A stretch of DNA of 9,407 nt from JAJPHT01 sp035687045. Lineage in GTDB: Archaea; Thermoplasmatota; SW-10-69-26; JACQPN01; JAJPHT01. The stretch lies in the NCBI GenBank assembly GCA_035687045.1, contig DASRYU010000105.1, positions 1 through 9,407 of the forward strand, written 5' to 3'. The notes under the pieces were generated by a model that made no database searches, was not told where the DNA came from, and saw nothing but the letters and a program-made list of their open reading frames with translations. The position numbers were made by a program, and so were the translations under genes. Positions 1 through 6,032 of this stretch are shown here, piece after piece (the first letter of the stretch is position 1; every line of letters begins with the position of its first letter).

Positions 1-77
1 CTGAGAGTCACCTGCGATGCACCTGAGAGTCACCTGCGATGCACCTGAGAGTCACCTGAGAGGCACCTGCGTGCCCC
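1..77. repeat. 11-bp tandem repeat, seven units
   Basis: Seven consecutive 11-base units run without gaps from the window edge. Type A is CTGAGAGTCAC (1-11, 23-33, 45-55) and type B is CTGCGATGCAC (12-22, 34-44). The sixth unit CTGAGAGGCAC (56-66) and the seventh CTGCGTGCCCC (67-77) are degenerate. A and B alternate for the first five units, so the array also reads as a 22-base repeat. It begins at base 1, so it probably extends upstream. It ends 61 bases before the Lrp-family start. It could be a slipped-strand minisatellite or a cluster of sites for a DNA-binding protein, and the sequence cannot decide between them. Confidence 0.9.
62..75. promoter_or_regulatory. Inverted repeat, possible operator before the Lrp gene
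   Basis: GGCAC-ctgc-GTGCC is a perfect 5-base inverted repeat with a 4-base spacer. It lies where the last two repeat units decay, 63 bases before the Lrp start. Lrp/AsnC regulators bind short dyad-symmetric sites and often regulate their own gene, so this is a reasonable operator candidate. Further on, a T-rich patch (CTACGTTTTCC, 122-132) sits only about 9-12 bases before the start, which is too close for an archaeal TATA box at -26. No convincing core promoter is visible here. The operator role is inferred. Confidence 0.3.
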
Positions 78-138
78 GTTCCAGCCCGGCTGCGGAACAT
101 GACGCAGCGTTCATCTGCCCTCTACGTTTTCCGCACGC

Positions 139-546
139 GTGGACGACCTCGACCGGGCGCTGCTTCGCATCCTGAAGGACAACGCGCGCGAGTCGTTCGT
201 CCGCATGGCCGAGGTGCTCGGCACGAGCGAGGGCACGGTCCGCGCGCGGCTCAAGAAGCTGCAGGACGAGGGGACCATCCGCAAGTTCACGATCCAGACC
301 GCCGGCTCGAACGTGAAGGCGCTCATCGACATCCGCATCGAGACGAACGTCAACATGTCGACCGTCTCCGAGCAGATCCAGACGTGGGACGGCGTCGAGC
401 GCGTGTGGGAGGTGACGGGCGAGCACGACATCGTCGTCATCGTCGACGTCGCCAGCACGAACGAGCTCAACGGCATCGTCGACCGCATCCGCGCCTTCAA
501 GGAAGTGCAGTCGACGCGCAGCCGGCTCATCCTGCGGGAGTACTGA
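139..546 (+). CDS. Lrp/AsnC family transcriptional regulator
   Basis: The 135-residue protein has the usual length of stand-alone archaeal Lrp/AsnC regulators. The N-terminal winged helix-turn-helix covers about residues 1-50. It opens with DDLDRALLRILKDNAR, and the recognition helix is near 30-42 (SEGTVRARLKKLQ), followed by EGTIRKF. The C-terminal RAM ligand-binding/oligomerisation domain covers about 58-135 and contains the glycine-aspartate turn G94-E-H-D97 before a hydrophobic strand. Such proteins are cytoplasmic DNA-binding dimers or octamers whose activity responds to amino acids or related small molecules. GTG at 139 is chosen because the family's conserved first helix starts right there. 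It is the first gene of the + strand run, 39 bases before the hydroxy-acid oxidase, so it probably controls that operon and itself. Effector unknown. Confidence 0.93.
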   Translation: MDDLDRALLRILKDNARESFVRMAEVLGTSEGTVRARLKKLQDEGTIRKFTIQTAGSNVKALIDIRIETNVNMSTVSEQIQTWDGVERVWEVTGEHDIVVIVDVASTNELNGIVDRIRAFKEVQSTRSRLILREY

Positions 547-585
547 GGAGATAGGTCCAAGCCGCTCGCCCCCATCCGTCCGCTC

Positions 586-1644
586 GTGGACTGGTCGCTC
601 TCGGACGTCGAGGCCATCGCGCGCGGCACGCTCTCGCAGGTCGCCTACGACTACGTGGCCGGCGGGGCGGGCGAGGAGCGCACTCTGCGCGACAACGTCG
701 AGGCGTTCCGCCGCCGCACGGTCCGGCCGCGCTTCCTCGTCGACGTGTCGAAGCGCGACATGGCGGCGACGCTGCTGGGCCGCAGCTACCCCGTGCCGTA
801 CGGCGTGGCTCCCACCGCGTTCCACCGCCTCTTCCACGAGGACGGCGAGCGCGGCGTGGCACGCGCGTGCGCCGAGCGCGGCATCCTCCACACGCTCTCG
901 ACGCTCTCCACGACGCCCCTCGAGGAGGTCGCGAAGGAAGGCGCGCGCCGCTGGTTCCAGGTGTACATCCACCGCGACCGCGAGCTCTCGCGGAGCCTCG
1001 TCCAGCGCGCGGTGGACGCCGGGTACGAGGCGCTCGTGCTGACGGTGGACGCGCCCGTGTGGGCGATCCGCGAGCGCGATCGGCGCAACAAGTTCACGCT
1101 CCCGCCGCCGCTCACGCTCGCGAACTTCGAGCGCTACCTCCACACCGCGACGACGGGGGGTCCCGACGGCCTTGCGAACTACGTGAACGCGCAGCTCGAC
1201 CCTTCGCTCACCTGGCGCGACGTCGAATGGCTGCGCGGCTTCGGACTGCCCGTCCTGGTGAAGGGTGTGCTCACGGCGGAGGACGCGACGCTCGCCGTGG
1301 AGCACGGCGCCGCGGGCATCATCGTCTCCAACCACGGCGCGCGCATGCTCGACCGCGTCCCGGCGACGCTCGACGCGCTCCCCGAGGTCGTGGAGGCTGT
1401 GGGGGGGCGCGTGCCGGTCATCCTCGACGGGGGCGTGCGGCGCGGCGTGGACGTCCTCATCGCGCTCGCCTCCGGCGCGAGCTTCGTCATGCTGGGGCGC
1501 CCCGTCGTCTGGGGCCTCGCGGCGGGCGGGAGCGCAGGCGCGGGGCGCGTGCTGGACCTCGTGCGCGAAGAGCTCGACAACGCGATGGCCCTCACGGGGT
1601 GCCGGAGCGTCGCGGAGATCACGCCGAGGCTGCTCGCGCGATGA
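586..1644 (+). CDS. FMN-dependent 2-hydroxy-acid oxidase, glycolate oxidase type
   Basis: At 352 residues this matches the usual length of the FMN-dependent alpha-hydroxy-acid oxidase/dehydrogenase family (TIM barrel), which oxidises L-2-hydroxy acids such as glycolate or L-lactate to 2-oxo acids in the cytoplasm. Visible motifs are YDYVAGGA (21-28), PTA (76-78), FQVY (124-127), TVD (153-155), LVKG (224-227), SNHGAR (248-253), DGGVRRG (281-287) and GRP (304-306). Compared with spinach glycolate oxidase from memory, the FMN and active-site residues Tyr24, Tyr129, Lys230, His254 and Arg257 correspond to Tyr23, Tyr127, Lys226, His250 and Arg253, so the catalytic set is intact. Trp108 of that enzyme is Leu107 here, which may alter substrate choice. 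GTG 586 is the only usual start codon after the in-frame Lrp stop. A GGAG at 547-550 is too distant to be its Shine-Dalgarno. Oxygen versus another electron acceptor cannot be told. Confidence 0.93.
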   Translation: MDWSLSDVEAIARGTLSQVAYDYVAGGAGEERTLRDNVEAFRRRTVRPRFLVDVSKRDMAATLLGRSYPVPYGVAPTAFHRLFHEDGERGVARACAERGILHTLSTLSTTPLEEVAKEGARRWFQVYIHRDRELSRSLVQRAVDAGYEALVLTVDAPVWAIRERDRRNKFTLPPPLTLANFERYLHTATTGGPDGLANYVNAQLDPSLTWRDVEWLRGFGLPVLVKGVLTAEDATLAVEHGAAGIIVSNHGARMLDRVPATLDALPEVVEAVGGRVPVILDGGVRRGVDVLIALASGASFVMLGRPVVWGLAAGGSAGAGRVLDLVREELDNAMALTGCRSVAEITPRLLAR

Positions 1645-2897
1645 TCCGCCGCGCGCTGCGGCGCCTCTTCGGCGTGTACCGCGACGGCCTCGTCGGCATC
1701 GACCGCCGCGCGTACCTCGTCGTGAGCGTGACGCTGCTGGCCGTCGCGGCGCGCATGAGCGTGTACACGTTCCTCGGCATCTACCTCACGCGCGACGTCG
1801 GCTTCTCCATCCAGCTCGTGGGGCTCGGCCTCCTCGTGGAGAACGTCGTCCGCGGCCTCGTCGCGCCCGTCGCAGGCGCGCTCTCCGACCGCATCGGCCG
1901 CCGCGTCGTCATCATGGGGGCCGCCTCCCTCACGGGCTCGGTGCTGCCGTTCTTCCTCTTTGTGCAGACGCCGGCGCAGCTCCTTCTCTGGAGCGCGGTG
2001 CTCGGCCTTGCGCAGGCGGGCTCGTGGCCCGCCGCGAGCGCGCTCCTTCTCGACCTCGCGCCGCCCGACAAGCGGCAGGCCGCGCTGGGCCTCAACTACA
2101 CGGCCATCAGCATCGGCTACACGCTGGGCGTCGCGCCCGCGGGCTTCATCCTCATCTTCGGCTTCCCCGCGCTGGCGCTCGCGAGCGCGGGCGGCTTCCT
2201 CGTCATCATCCTCGTCGTGCTCCTGTTCCTGCGCGGACCGCTCCCCGAGACCCGCGCGCGCGGCGCCGCGCCCACCTCCTTCCGCCGCGACGTCACGCGC
2301 GCGCCGCTCGACCCCGCGTTCCTCTCGCTCGCCGCGCTCTCCTTCGTCTTCCCGCTCGGCATCGGCCTCCTCGCATCCGTCGCGCCGCTCTACGCGAAGG
2401 ACGTCGGGCTCGACGAGACGCGCATCGGGCTCGCCCTCGCGGTCAACGGCCCGCTTCTCGCCATCGGCAGCATCCCCGTCGCGGCGCGCCTCGCGCGGCA
2501 CGGCCCCTACCGCTTCCTCGCCCTCTCGGCCGCCCTCCTGGCGCTGAGCTATCTCCCGCTCGTCCTCGCCGGAGACTTCCTCGCGCTCGTGCTCGCGAGC
2601 ATCGTCTTCACCGCGGGCGAGCTCGTCTTCAGCAGCGCGCTGCCGACCGCCGTCGCGCTCCTCGCGCCGCCTGGCCTCCGCGGGGCCTACCAAGGCGCGT
2701 GGGCCGCCGTCTTCTCCCTCGGCACCGGCACTGCCGTCCTCCTCACCGGCATGCTCCGCGACGCCTTGGGCTGGTCGGGCGCGTGGCTCGTCTGGGCGCT
2801 CGTGACGACGGGCGCGGCGCTGGGGCTCATCCTCGCGCGGCCGCGCCTGCGCCGCGTGGCGGACGAGAGAAACGCCCAAGCGGCCTCCCCCGCTTGA
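1641..2897 (+). CDS. MFS transporter, 12 membrane segments
   Basis: The protein has 418 residues, a typical length for a 12-helix major facilitator superfamily permease. The signature loop 2-3 motif is GALSDRIGRRV (79-89). A glycine-rich helix resembling motif C (about 149-170, GLNYTAISIGYTLGVAPAGF) suggests the drug/H+ antiporter-like branch, but this does not fix the substrate. Helices are clear at about 25-48, 56-80, 90-108, 113-137, 150-172, 176-197, 226-250, 260-283, 290-309, 313-337, 350-370 and 380-399. The cytoplasmic central loop is about 200-222. ATG at 1641 overlaps the oxidase stop by four bases (ATGA), so translation is coupled. The context suggests movement of the oxidase's hydroxy acid or its product, but drug or metabolite export is equally compatible with the sequence. 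It is the only gene of the eight with an ATG start. Confidence 0.9.
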   Translation: MIRRALRRLFGVYRDGLVGIDRRAYLVVSVTLLAVAARMSVYTFLGIYLTRDVGFSIQLVGLGLLVENVVRGLVAPVAGALSDRIGRRVVIMGAASLTGSVLPFFLFVQTPAQLLLWSAVLGLAQAGSWPAASALLLDLAPPDKRQAALGLNYTAISIGYTLGVAPAGFILIFGFPALALASAGGFLVIILVVLLFLRGPLPETRARGAAPTSFRRDVTRAPLDPAFLSLAALSFVFPLGIGLLASVAPLYAKDVGLDETRIGLALAVNGPLLAIGSIPVAARLARHGPYRFLALSAALLALSYLPLVLAGDFLALVLASIVFTAGELVFSSALPTAVALLAPPGLRGAYQGAWAAVFSLGTGTAVLLTGMLRDALGWSGAWLVWALVTTGAALGLILARPRLRRVADERNAQAASPA

Positions 2898-2903
2898 GGC
2901 CGC
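2880..2903 (+). promoter_or_regulatory. Hairpin over the MFS stop and the EVE ribosome-binding region
   Basis: GCGGCCTC (2880-2887) and GAGGCCGC (2896-2903) form a perfect 8-base-pair GC-rich stem with an 8-base loop (2888-2895). The right arm contains the last two bases of the MFS stop and the GAGG (2896-2899) that is the only Shine-Dalgarno-like sequence for the next gene. It ends at the base before the EVE GTG at 2904. A ribosome finishing the transporter would melt the stem, so it may tie EVE translation to MFS translation, or weakly terminate transcription. There is no T-tract, so intrinsic termination is less likely. Confidence 0.55.
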
Positions 2904-3371
2904 GTGCCCTCGTACTGGCTGGCGAAGTCGGAGCCCGACGTCTACAGCATCGACGACCTTGCGCGCGACAAGCGCACGTTCTGGAACGGCGTGCGCAACC
3001 ACCGCGCGCGCAACATCCTGCGCGACGAGATGAAGAAGGGCGACCTCGTCCTCTTCTACCACAGCAACGCCAAGCCCAGCGCCGTCGTCGGCATCGCGCG
3101 CGTCGCGAGCGAGGCGAAGCCGGACCCGACGCAGTTCGACAAGAAGCTCAAGGACATGGGGTACGACCCGAGGTCGAAGCCGGACGCGCCCACGTGGTGG
3201 GGCGTCGATCTCGAGTTCGTGGAGAAGCTCTCGACACCGGTGACGCTCGCCGACATCAAGGCGAGCCCGAAGCTCAAGGAGATGGCGCTCGTGCGCATCT
3301 CGCAGCTCTCCGTGCAGCCCGTGACCGCCGCCGAGTGGAATGCCGTGATGGCGCTCGCCGGGAGGACGTGA
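2904..3371 (+). CDS. EVE domain-containing protein (thymocyte nuclear protein 1-like)
   Basis: The 155-residue protein is one EVE domain from end to end (PUA-like fold, DUF55/THYN1 family). Recognisable blocks are YWLAKSEPDVYSIDDL (4-19), WNGVRNHRARN (27-37), MKKGDLVLFYHSN (43-55), VVGIARV (61-67), DPTQFD (74-79), TWWGVDLEFV (97-106) and QLSVQPVTAAEW (134-145). Known members bind DNA or RNA, and the fold is thought to recognise modified bases such as 5-methylcytosine derivatives. The cellular role of stand-alone forms is unclear. The RN-x-x-RN segment and the surrounding aromatics belong to the conserved binding pocket. The protein is cytoplasmic, without signal or membrane helix. GTG 2904 puts the family's SYWLxKSEP start at residue 3. 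It lies 6 bases after the MFS stop and 1 base before the next gene. Confidence 0.92.
   Translation: MPSYWLAKSEPDVYSIDDLARDKRTFWNGVRNHRARNILRDEMKKGDLVLFYHSNAKPSAVVGIARVASEAKPDPTQFDKKLKDMGYDPRSKPDAPTWWGVDLEFVEKLSTPVTLADIKASPKLKEMALVRISQLSVQPVTAAEWNAVMALAGRT
3361..3365 (+). promoter_or_regulatory. Shine-Dalgarno for the LVIVD lipoprotein gene
   Basis: GGAGG lies inside the last codons of the EVE gene, 7 bases before GTG 3373. It is the best-placed ribosome-binding site in the window and supports this start. The lipoprotein signal sequence, which begins immediately after this codon, supports it as well. Confidence 0.7.
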
Positions 3372-3372
3372 C

Positions 3373-4596
3373 GTGCGCCGCGCCGCGCTCCTCGTCCTCG
3401 CGCTCGTCGCCGCCGGCTGCGCGGCCCCCGCCGACCCGGAGAACGAGCCGCGGCGCGGACCCGTGGCGCTCGAGGTGCTCGCGACGCTCGCGCTCCCGGC
3501 GCGGCCGTACAACCTCGCGACCGCCGGCGACCTCGTCCTTGCCTCCACGGCGCCACCGGTCGCAGGCGGCGTCGAGCCGGGCATGGGGCTCGCGGTCGTC
3601 GACGCGCGCGACGCGACGAGGCCGGCGCTCCTCGCGACGATGCGCTTCCCCGGCGGCGGGGTCGAGGCCGTCGCCATCAGCGACGACGCCCGCTGGGCCT
3701 TCGTCGGAACGGAGTTCAGCGGCGCGGTCGGCATCTACACGGTCGACCTCGCCGACCCCGCGTCGCCCAGCATCTACGCGTTCACGCCGCTCCCGCCGGA
3801 CGGCCCGCACAACGTGCGCTTCGCGCGCATCGGCGGCGAAGCCTACGTCATCGCGTCCATCTCGCACCTCAACATGGTGGGCACGGCGACGCCCGCGCCC
3901 CAGGACACGGACCCGCTGCACGACCTCCGCGTCGACATCTTCCGCTTCGACCCGGCGCAGCGCGCGGCGCCGCTCATGCGCGTGTCCAGCTACCAGGCGG
4001 AGGGGACGCAGGGGCTTCCGCAGGACAGCCCCATCATCCATGATGCGGTGGTGCAGACGCACCCGCTCACGGGCCAGGACGTGATGTACGTCGCGTACTG
4101 GGACCGCGGCGTGCGCCTCGTCGACGTGAGCGACCCCGCGGCGCCCGTCGAGCTGGGCGCGATGGAAGAGATGGCGCCGGCCGACTTCCTCATCATCCAC
4201 ACGGTGAAGCCCCACCCGACGCTCCTCGATGGCCGCCACCTCACCGTCGCCACCTCCCAGTGCGCCTACGCGCCGCAGAGCCTCTGCTATCTGCGCGTGC
4301 TGGATACGACCGACCCGACGAGGCCGACGCAGGTGGGGACGTGGACGCTCCCGGACGAGGCGCACGGCTCCGACATCACGAGCGAGATCTTTGACCTCGC
4401 CAACGGCACCGTGGTGGTGCCGTGGCTCTCCGCGGGCACGTGGGCGCTCGACATCCGCCAGCCGGCGGCGCCGCGCGCGCTCGGGCACGACCTGGACGTG
4501 GGCGCCGTCAACGCGGTGGTGGTGCGAGGCGACACGGCGTGGGTCGCCGACATCGCGGGCTCGCTCCGCGTCCTGCGCCTCCCGTCGCTTGCGTGA
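3373..4596 (+). CDS. LVIVD-repeat beta-propeller lipoprotein
   Basis: The 407-residue protein opens with a lipoprotein signal: MRR, a hydrophobic stretch 4-14 and the lipobox LVAAGC with Cys16. It should therefore be anchored on the outer face of the membrane. At least five LVIVD-type repeats build a predicted beta-propeller: about 73-90 (LAVVDARDATRP), 121-137 (IYTVDLADPASP), 247-264 (VRLVDVSDPAAP), 307-324 (LRVLDTTDPTRP) and 356-373 (TWALDIRQPAAP). Histidines recur in the loops between them (H146, H223, H230, H276, H281, H331), and C297/C305 could form a disulfide. The family has no agreed biochemical function; adhesion, ligand binding or metal binding are possibilities. The gene starts one base after the EVE stop and is the last of the + strand run. 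A hairpin follows its stop. Confidence 0.85.
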   Translation: MRRAALLVLALVAAGCAAPADPENEPRRGPVALEVLATLALPARPYNLATAGDLVLASTAPPVAGGVEPGMGLAVVDARDATRPALLATMRFPGGGVEAVAISDDARWAFVGTEFSGAVGIYTVDLADPASPSIYAFTPLPPDGPHNVRFARIGGEAYVIASISHLNMVGTATPAPQDTDPLHDLRVDIFRFDPAQRAAPLMRVSSYQAEGTQGLPQDSPIIHDAVVQTHPLTGQDVMYVAYWDRGVRLVDVSDPAAPVELGAMEEMAPADFLIIHTVKPHPTLLDGRHLTVATSQCAYAPQSLCYLRVLDTTDPTRPTQVGTWTLPDEAHGSDITSEIFDLANGTVVVPWLSAGTWALDIRQPAAPRALGHDLDVGAVNAVVVRGDTAWVADIAGSLRVLRLPSLA

Positions 4597-4600
4597 GGCG

Positions 4601-4611
4601 GAGCGGCGTGC

Positions 4612-4621
<10 letters not shown>
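4601..4621. terminator. Hairpin between convergent genes
   Basis: GAGCGGC (4601-4607) and GCCGCTC (4615-4621) form a perfect 7-base-pair stem with loop GTGCTCA. It lies 5 bases after the lipoprotein stop at 4596, and its loop contains the stop codon of the convergent desaturase (complement of 4612-4614). This position fits a bidirectional terminator. No U-tract follows on either strand, so it would be a structural pause or an mRNA 3' end rather than a classical intrinsic terminator. Confidence 0.5.
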
Positions 4622-5559
<938 letters not shown>

Positions 5560-5568
5560 GGGCTTCTG

Positions 5569-5574
5569 GTATAG
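5569..5574 (-). promoter_or_regulatory. Possible TATA element of the desaturase gene
   Basis: CTATAC (- strand, 5574 to 5569) is a conspicuous AT-rich patch in a very GC-rich spacer. It is about 12 bases from GTG 5559 and about 27 bases from TTG 5544. If it is the archaeal TATA box, the transcript would start near 5545 and favour the TTG start. Otherwise it is incidental. Confidence 0.25.
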
Positions 5575-5591
5575 CTCCGCCGGCGCCGCTC

Positions 5592-5623
5592 CGGCCGCGC
5601 CCCGAGAGGGACGGGGCCGGCCG
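5592..5623. promoter_or_regulatory. Strong hairpin upstream of the desaturase
   Basis: CGGCCG-c-CCCCG... folds as 5592-5597 plus 5599-5604 against 5612-5623, giving 12 base pairs with one bulged C (5598) and loop AGAGGGA (5605-5611). It lies 33-64 bases before the desaturase GTG. It may terminate transcription arriving from the peptidase side, or belong to a desaturase leader. No T-tract follows it on the - strand. Confidence 0.4.
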
Positions 5624-5666
5624 AAGCGTCGCCGGCGGGTCGTATGACGAGCCCTTGCGCGCGGGG

Positions 5667-5699
5667 CGGCTCCCGCCCGGCGAAGGGGGGCGGGGGCCG
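5667..5699 (-). terminator. Hairpin after the surface-protein remnant
   Basis: Bases 5667-5678 (CGGCTCCCGCCC) pair with 5688-5699 (GGGCGGGGGCCG). The arms are 12 bases with a 9-base loop and one mismatch when read on the - strand. It begins 10 bases downstream of the stop codon of the surface-protein tail (5711-5709), which is terminator position. No clear U-tract follows. Confidence 0.4.
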
Positions 5700-5708
5700 G
5701 CGCGGCGC

Positions 5709-5900
5709 TCACGCGCGGCGGCGGAAGCGGGCGAACGCCAAGACACCGCCCACGGCGGCGAGGCCGACGACGAGCGCGCTCCCGAAGAAGGGCACCGCGG
5801 TCACCTCGGCGCTGCCGCAGCTCGTCCACACTTCGCCCTCGGCGCGGACCTGATAGCGGTACGTCGCGCGAGCGCCGCCGGAGCCACGGCACGAGAGTGC
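5709..5900 (-). pseudogene. 3' remnant of a C-terminally anchored surface protein
   Basis: Read on the - strand this frame gives 63 residues ending in TGA. It comprises ALSCRGSGGARATYRYQVRA (1-20), an acidic link EGEVWTSCGSAEVTA (21-35), a hydrophobic membrane span from about 36 to 57 (VPFFGSALVVGLAAVGG, then VLAFA) and a basic end RFRRRA. Beta-strand-like TYRYQVRA followed by a Cys-containing turn resembles the last strands of a fibronectin type III domain. A single C-terminal span plus an Arg-rich tail is the usual anchor of archaeal secreted proteins. Upstream in the same frame the sequence turns to Arg/Pro-rich noise and there is no suitable start, so the body of the protein appears lost or frameshifted. 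The frame is also open as a 40-residue ORF from GTG at 5831, which could be a small membrane protein, but that is less likely. The gene lies between the peptidase and the desaturase. Confidence 0.6.
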
Positions 5901-5918
5901 CGGTGAACGCGGACGCCT

Positions 5919-5947
5919 ACGCCTCCTCGAGCTCCGCCATCATCTCC
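5919..5947 (-). repeat. Copy of the peptidase gene's 3' end (direct repeat)
   Basis: These 29 bases match 6035-6063, the last codons of the M3 peptidase gene, at 27 of 29 positions (differences at 5925 and 5935). They lie 116 bases away in the same orientation. On the - strand the copy reads ...KEMMAELEEA followed by TAG (5919-5917), against ...EEMMAELEKA then TGA in the intact gene. Identity stops abruptly on both sides. It is either a small local duplication or the tail of a lost M3 paralogue. Confidence 0.75.
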
Positions 5948-6032
5948 TTGACTCCGACGCGTGCCTTCGGCTCCGGGCGCTCCGCGCCCTCGCGTCGTCG
6001 TCCTCGAAATGATGACGCTCGCCGTCGAAGGC

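Larger units (their letters stand above)
5560..6032. other. Stretch without an intact gene between desaturase and peptidase
   Basis: This is the only gap over 300 bases. From left to right it holds the possible desaturase TATA patch, the hairpin at 5592-5623, the hairpin at 5667-5699, the surface-protein remnant (5709-5900), the copied peptidase tail (5919-5947) and about 85 bases (5948-6032) in which I see no feature. Several frames remain open, but only because the GC content is high. The mixture of gene tails suggests deletion or rearrangement. Confidence 0.6.

Noticed and set aside
1..77. CRISPR array
   Set aside because: The units are contiguous 11-mers with no unique spacers, and no cas genes are present.
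1179..3734. Long open frame of 851 codons on the - strand
   Set aside because: It spans several well-supported + strand genes and has low-complexity Arg/Glu/Ala composition without domains.
5560..5892. N-terminal extension of the desaturase frame
   Set aside because: The extension is Arg/Pro-rich, crosses two hairpins and overlaps the surface-protein remnant in another frame; it has no signal peptide or known domain.
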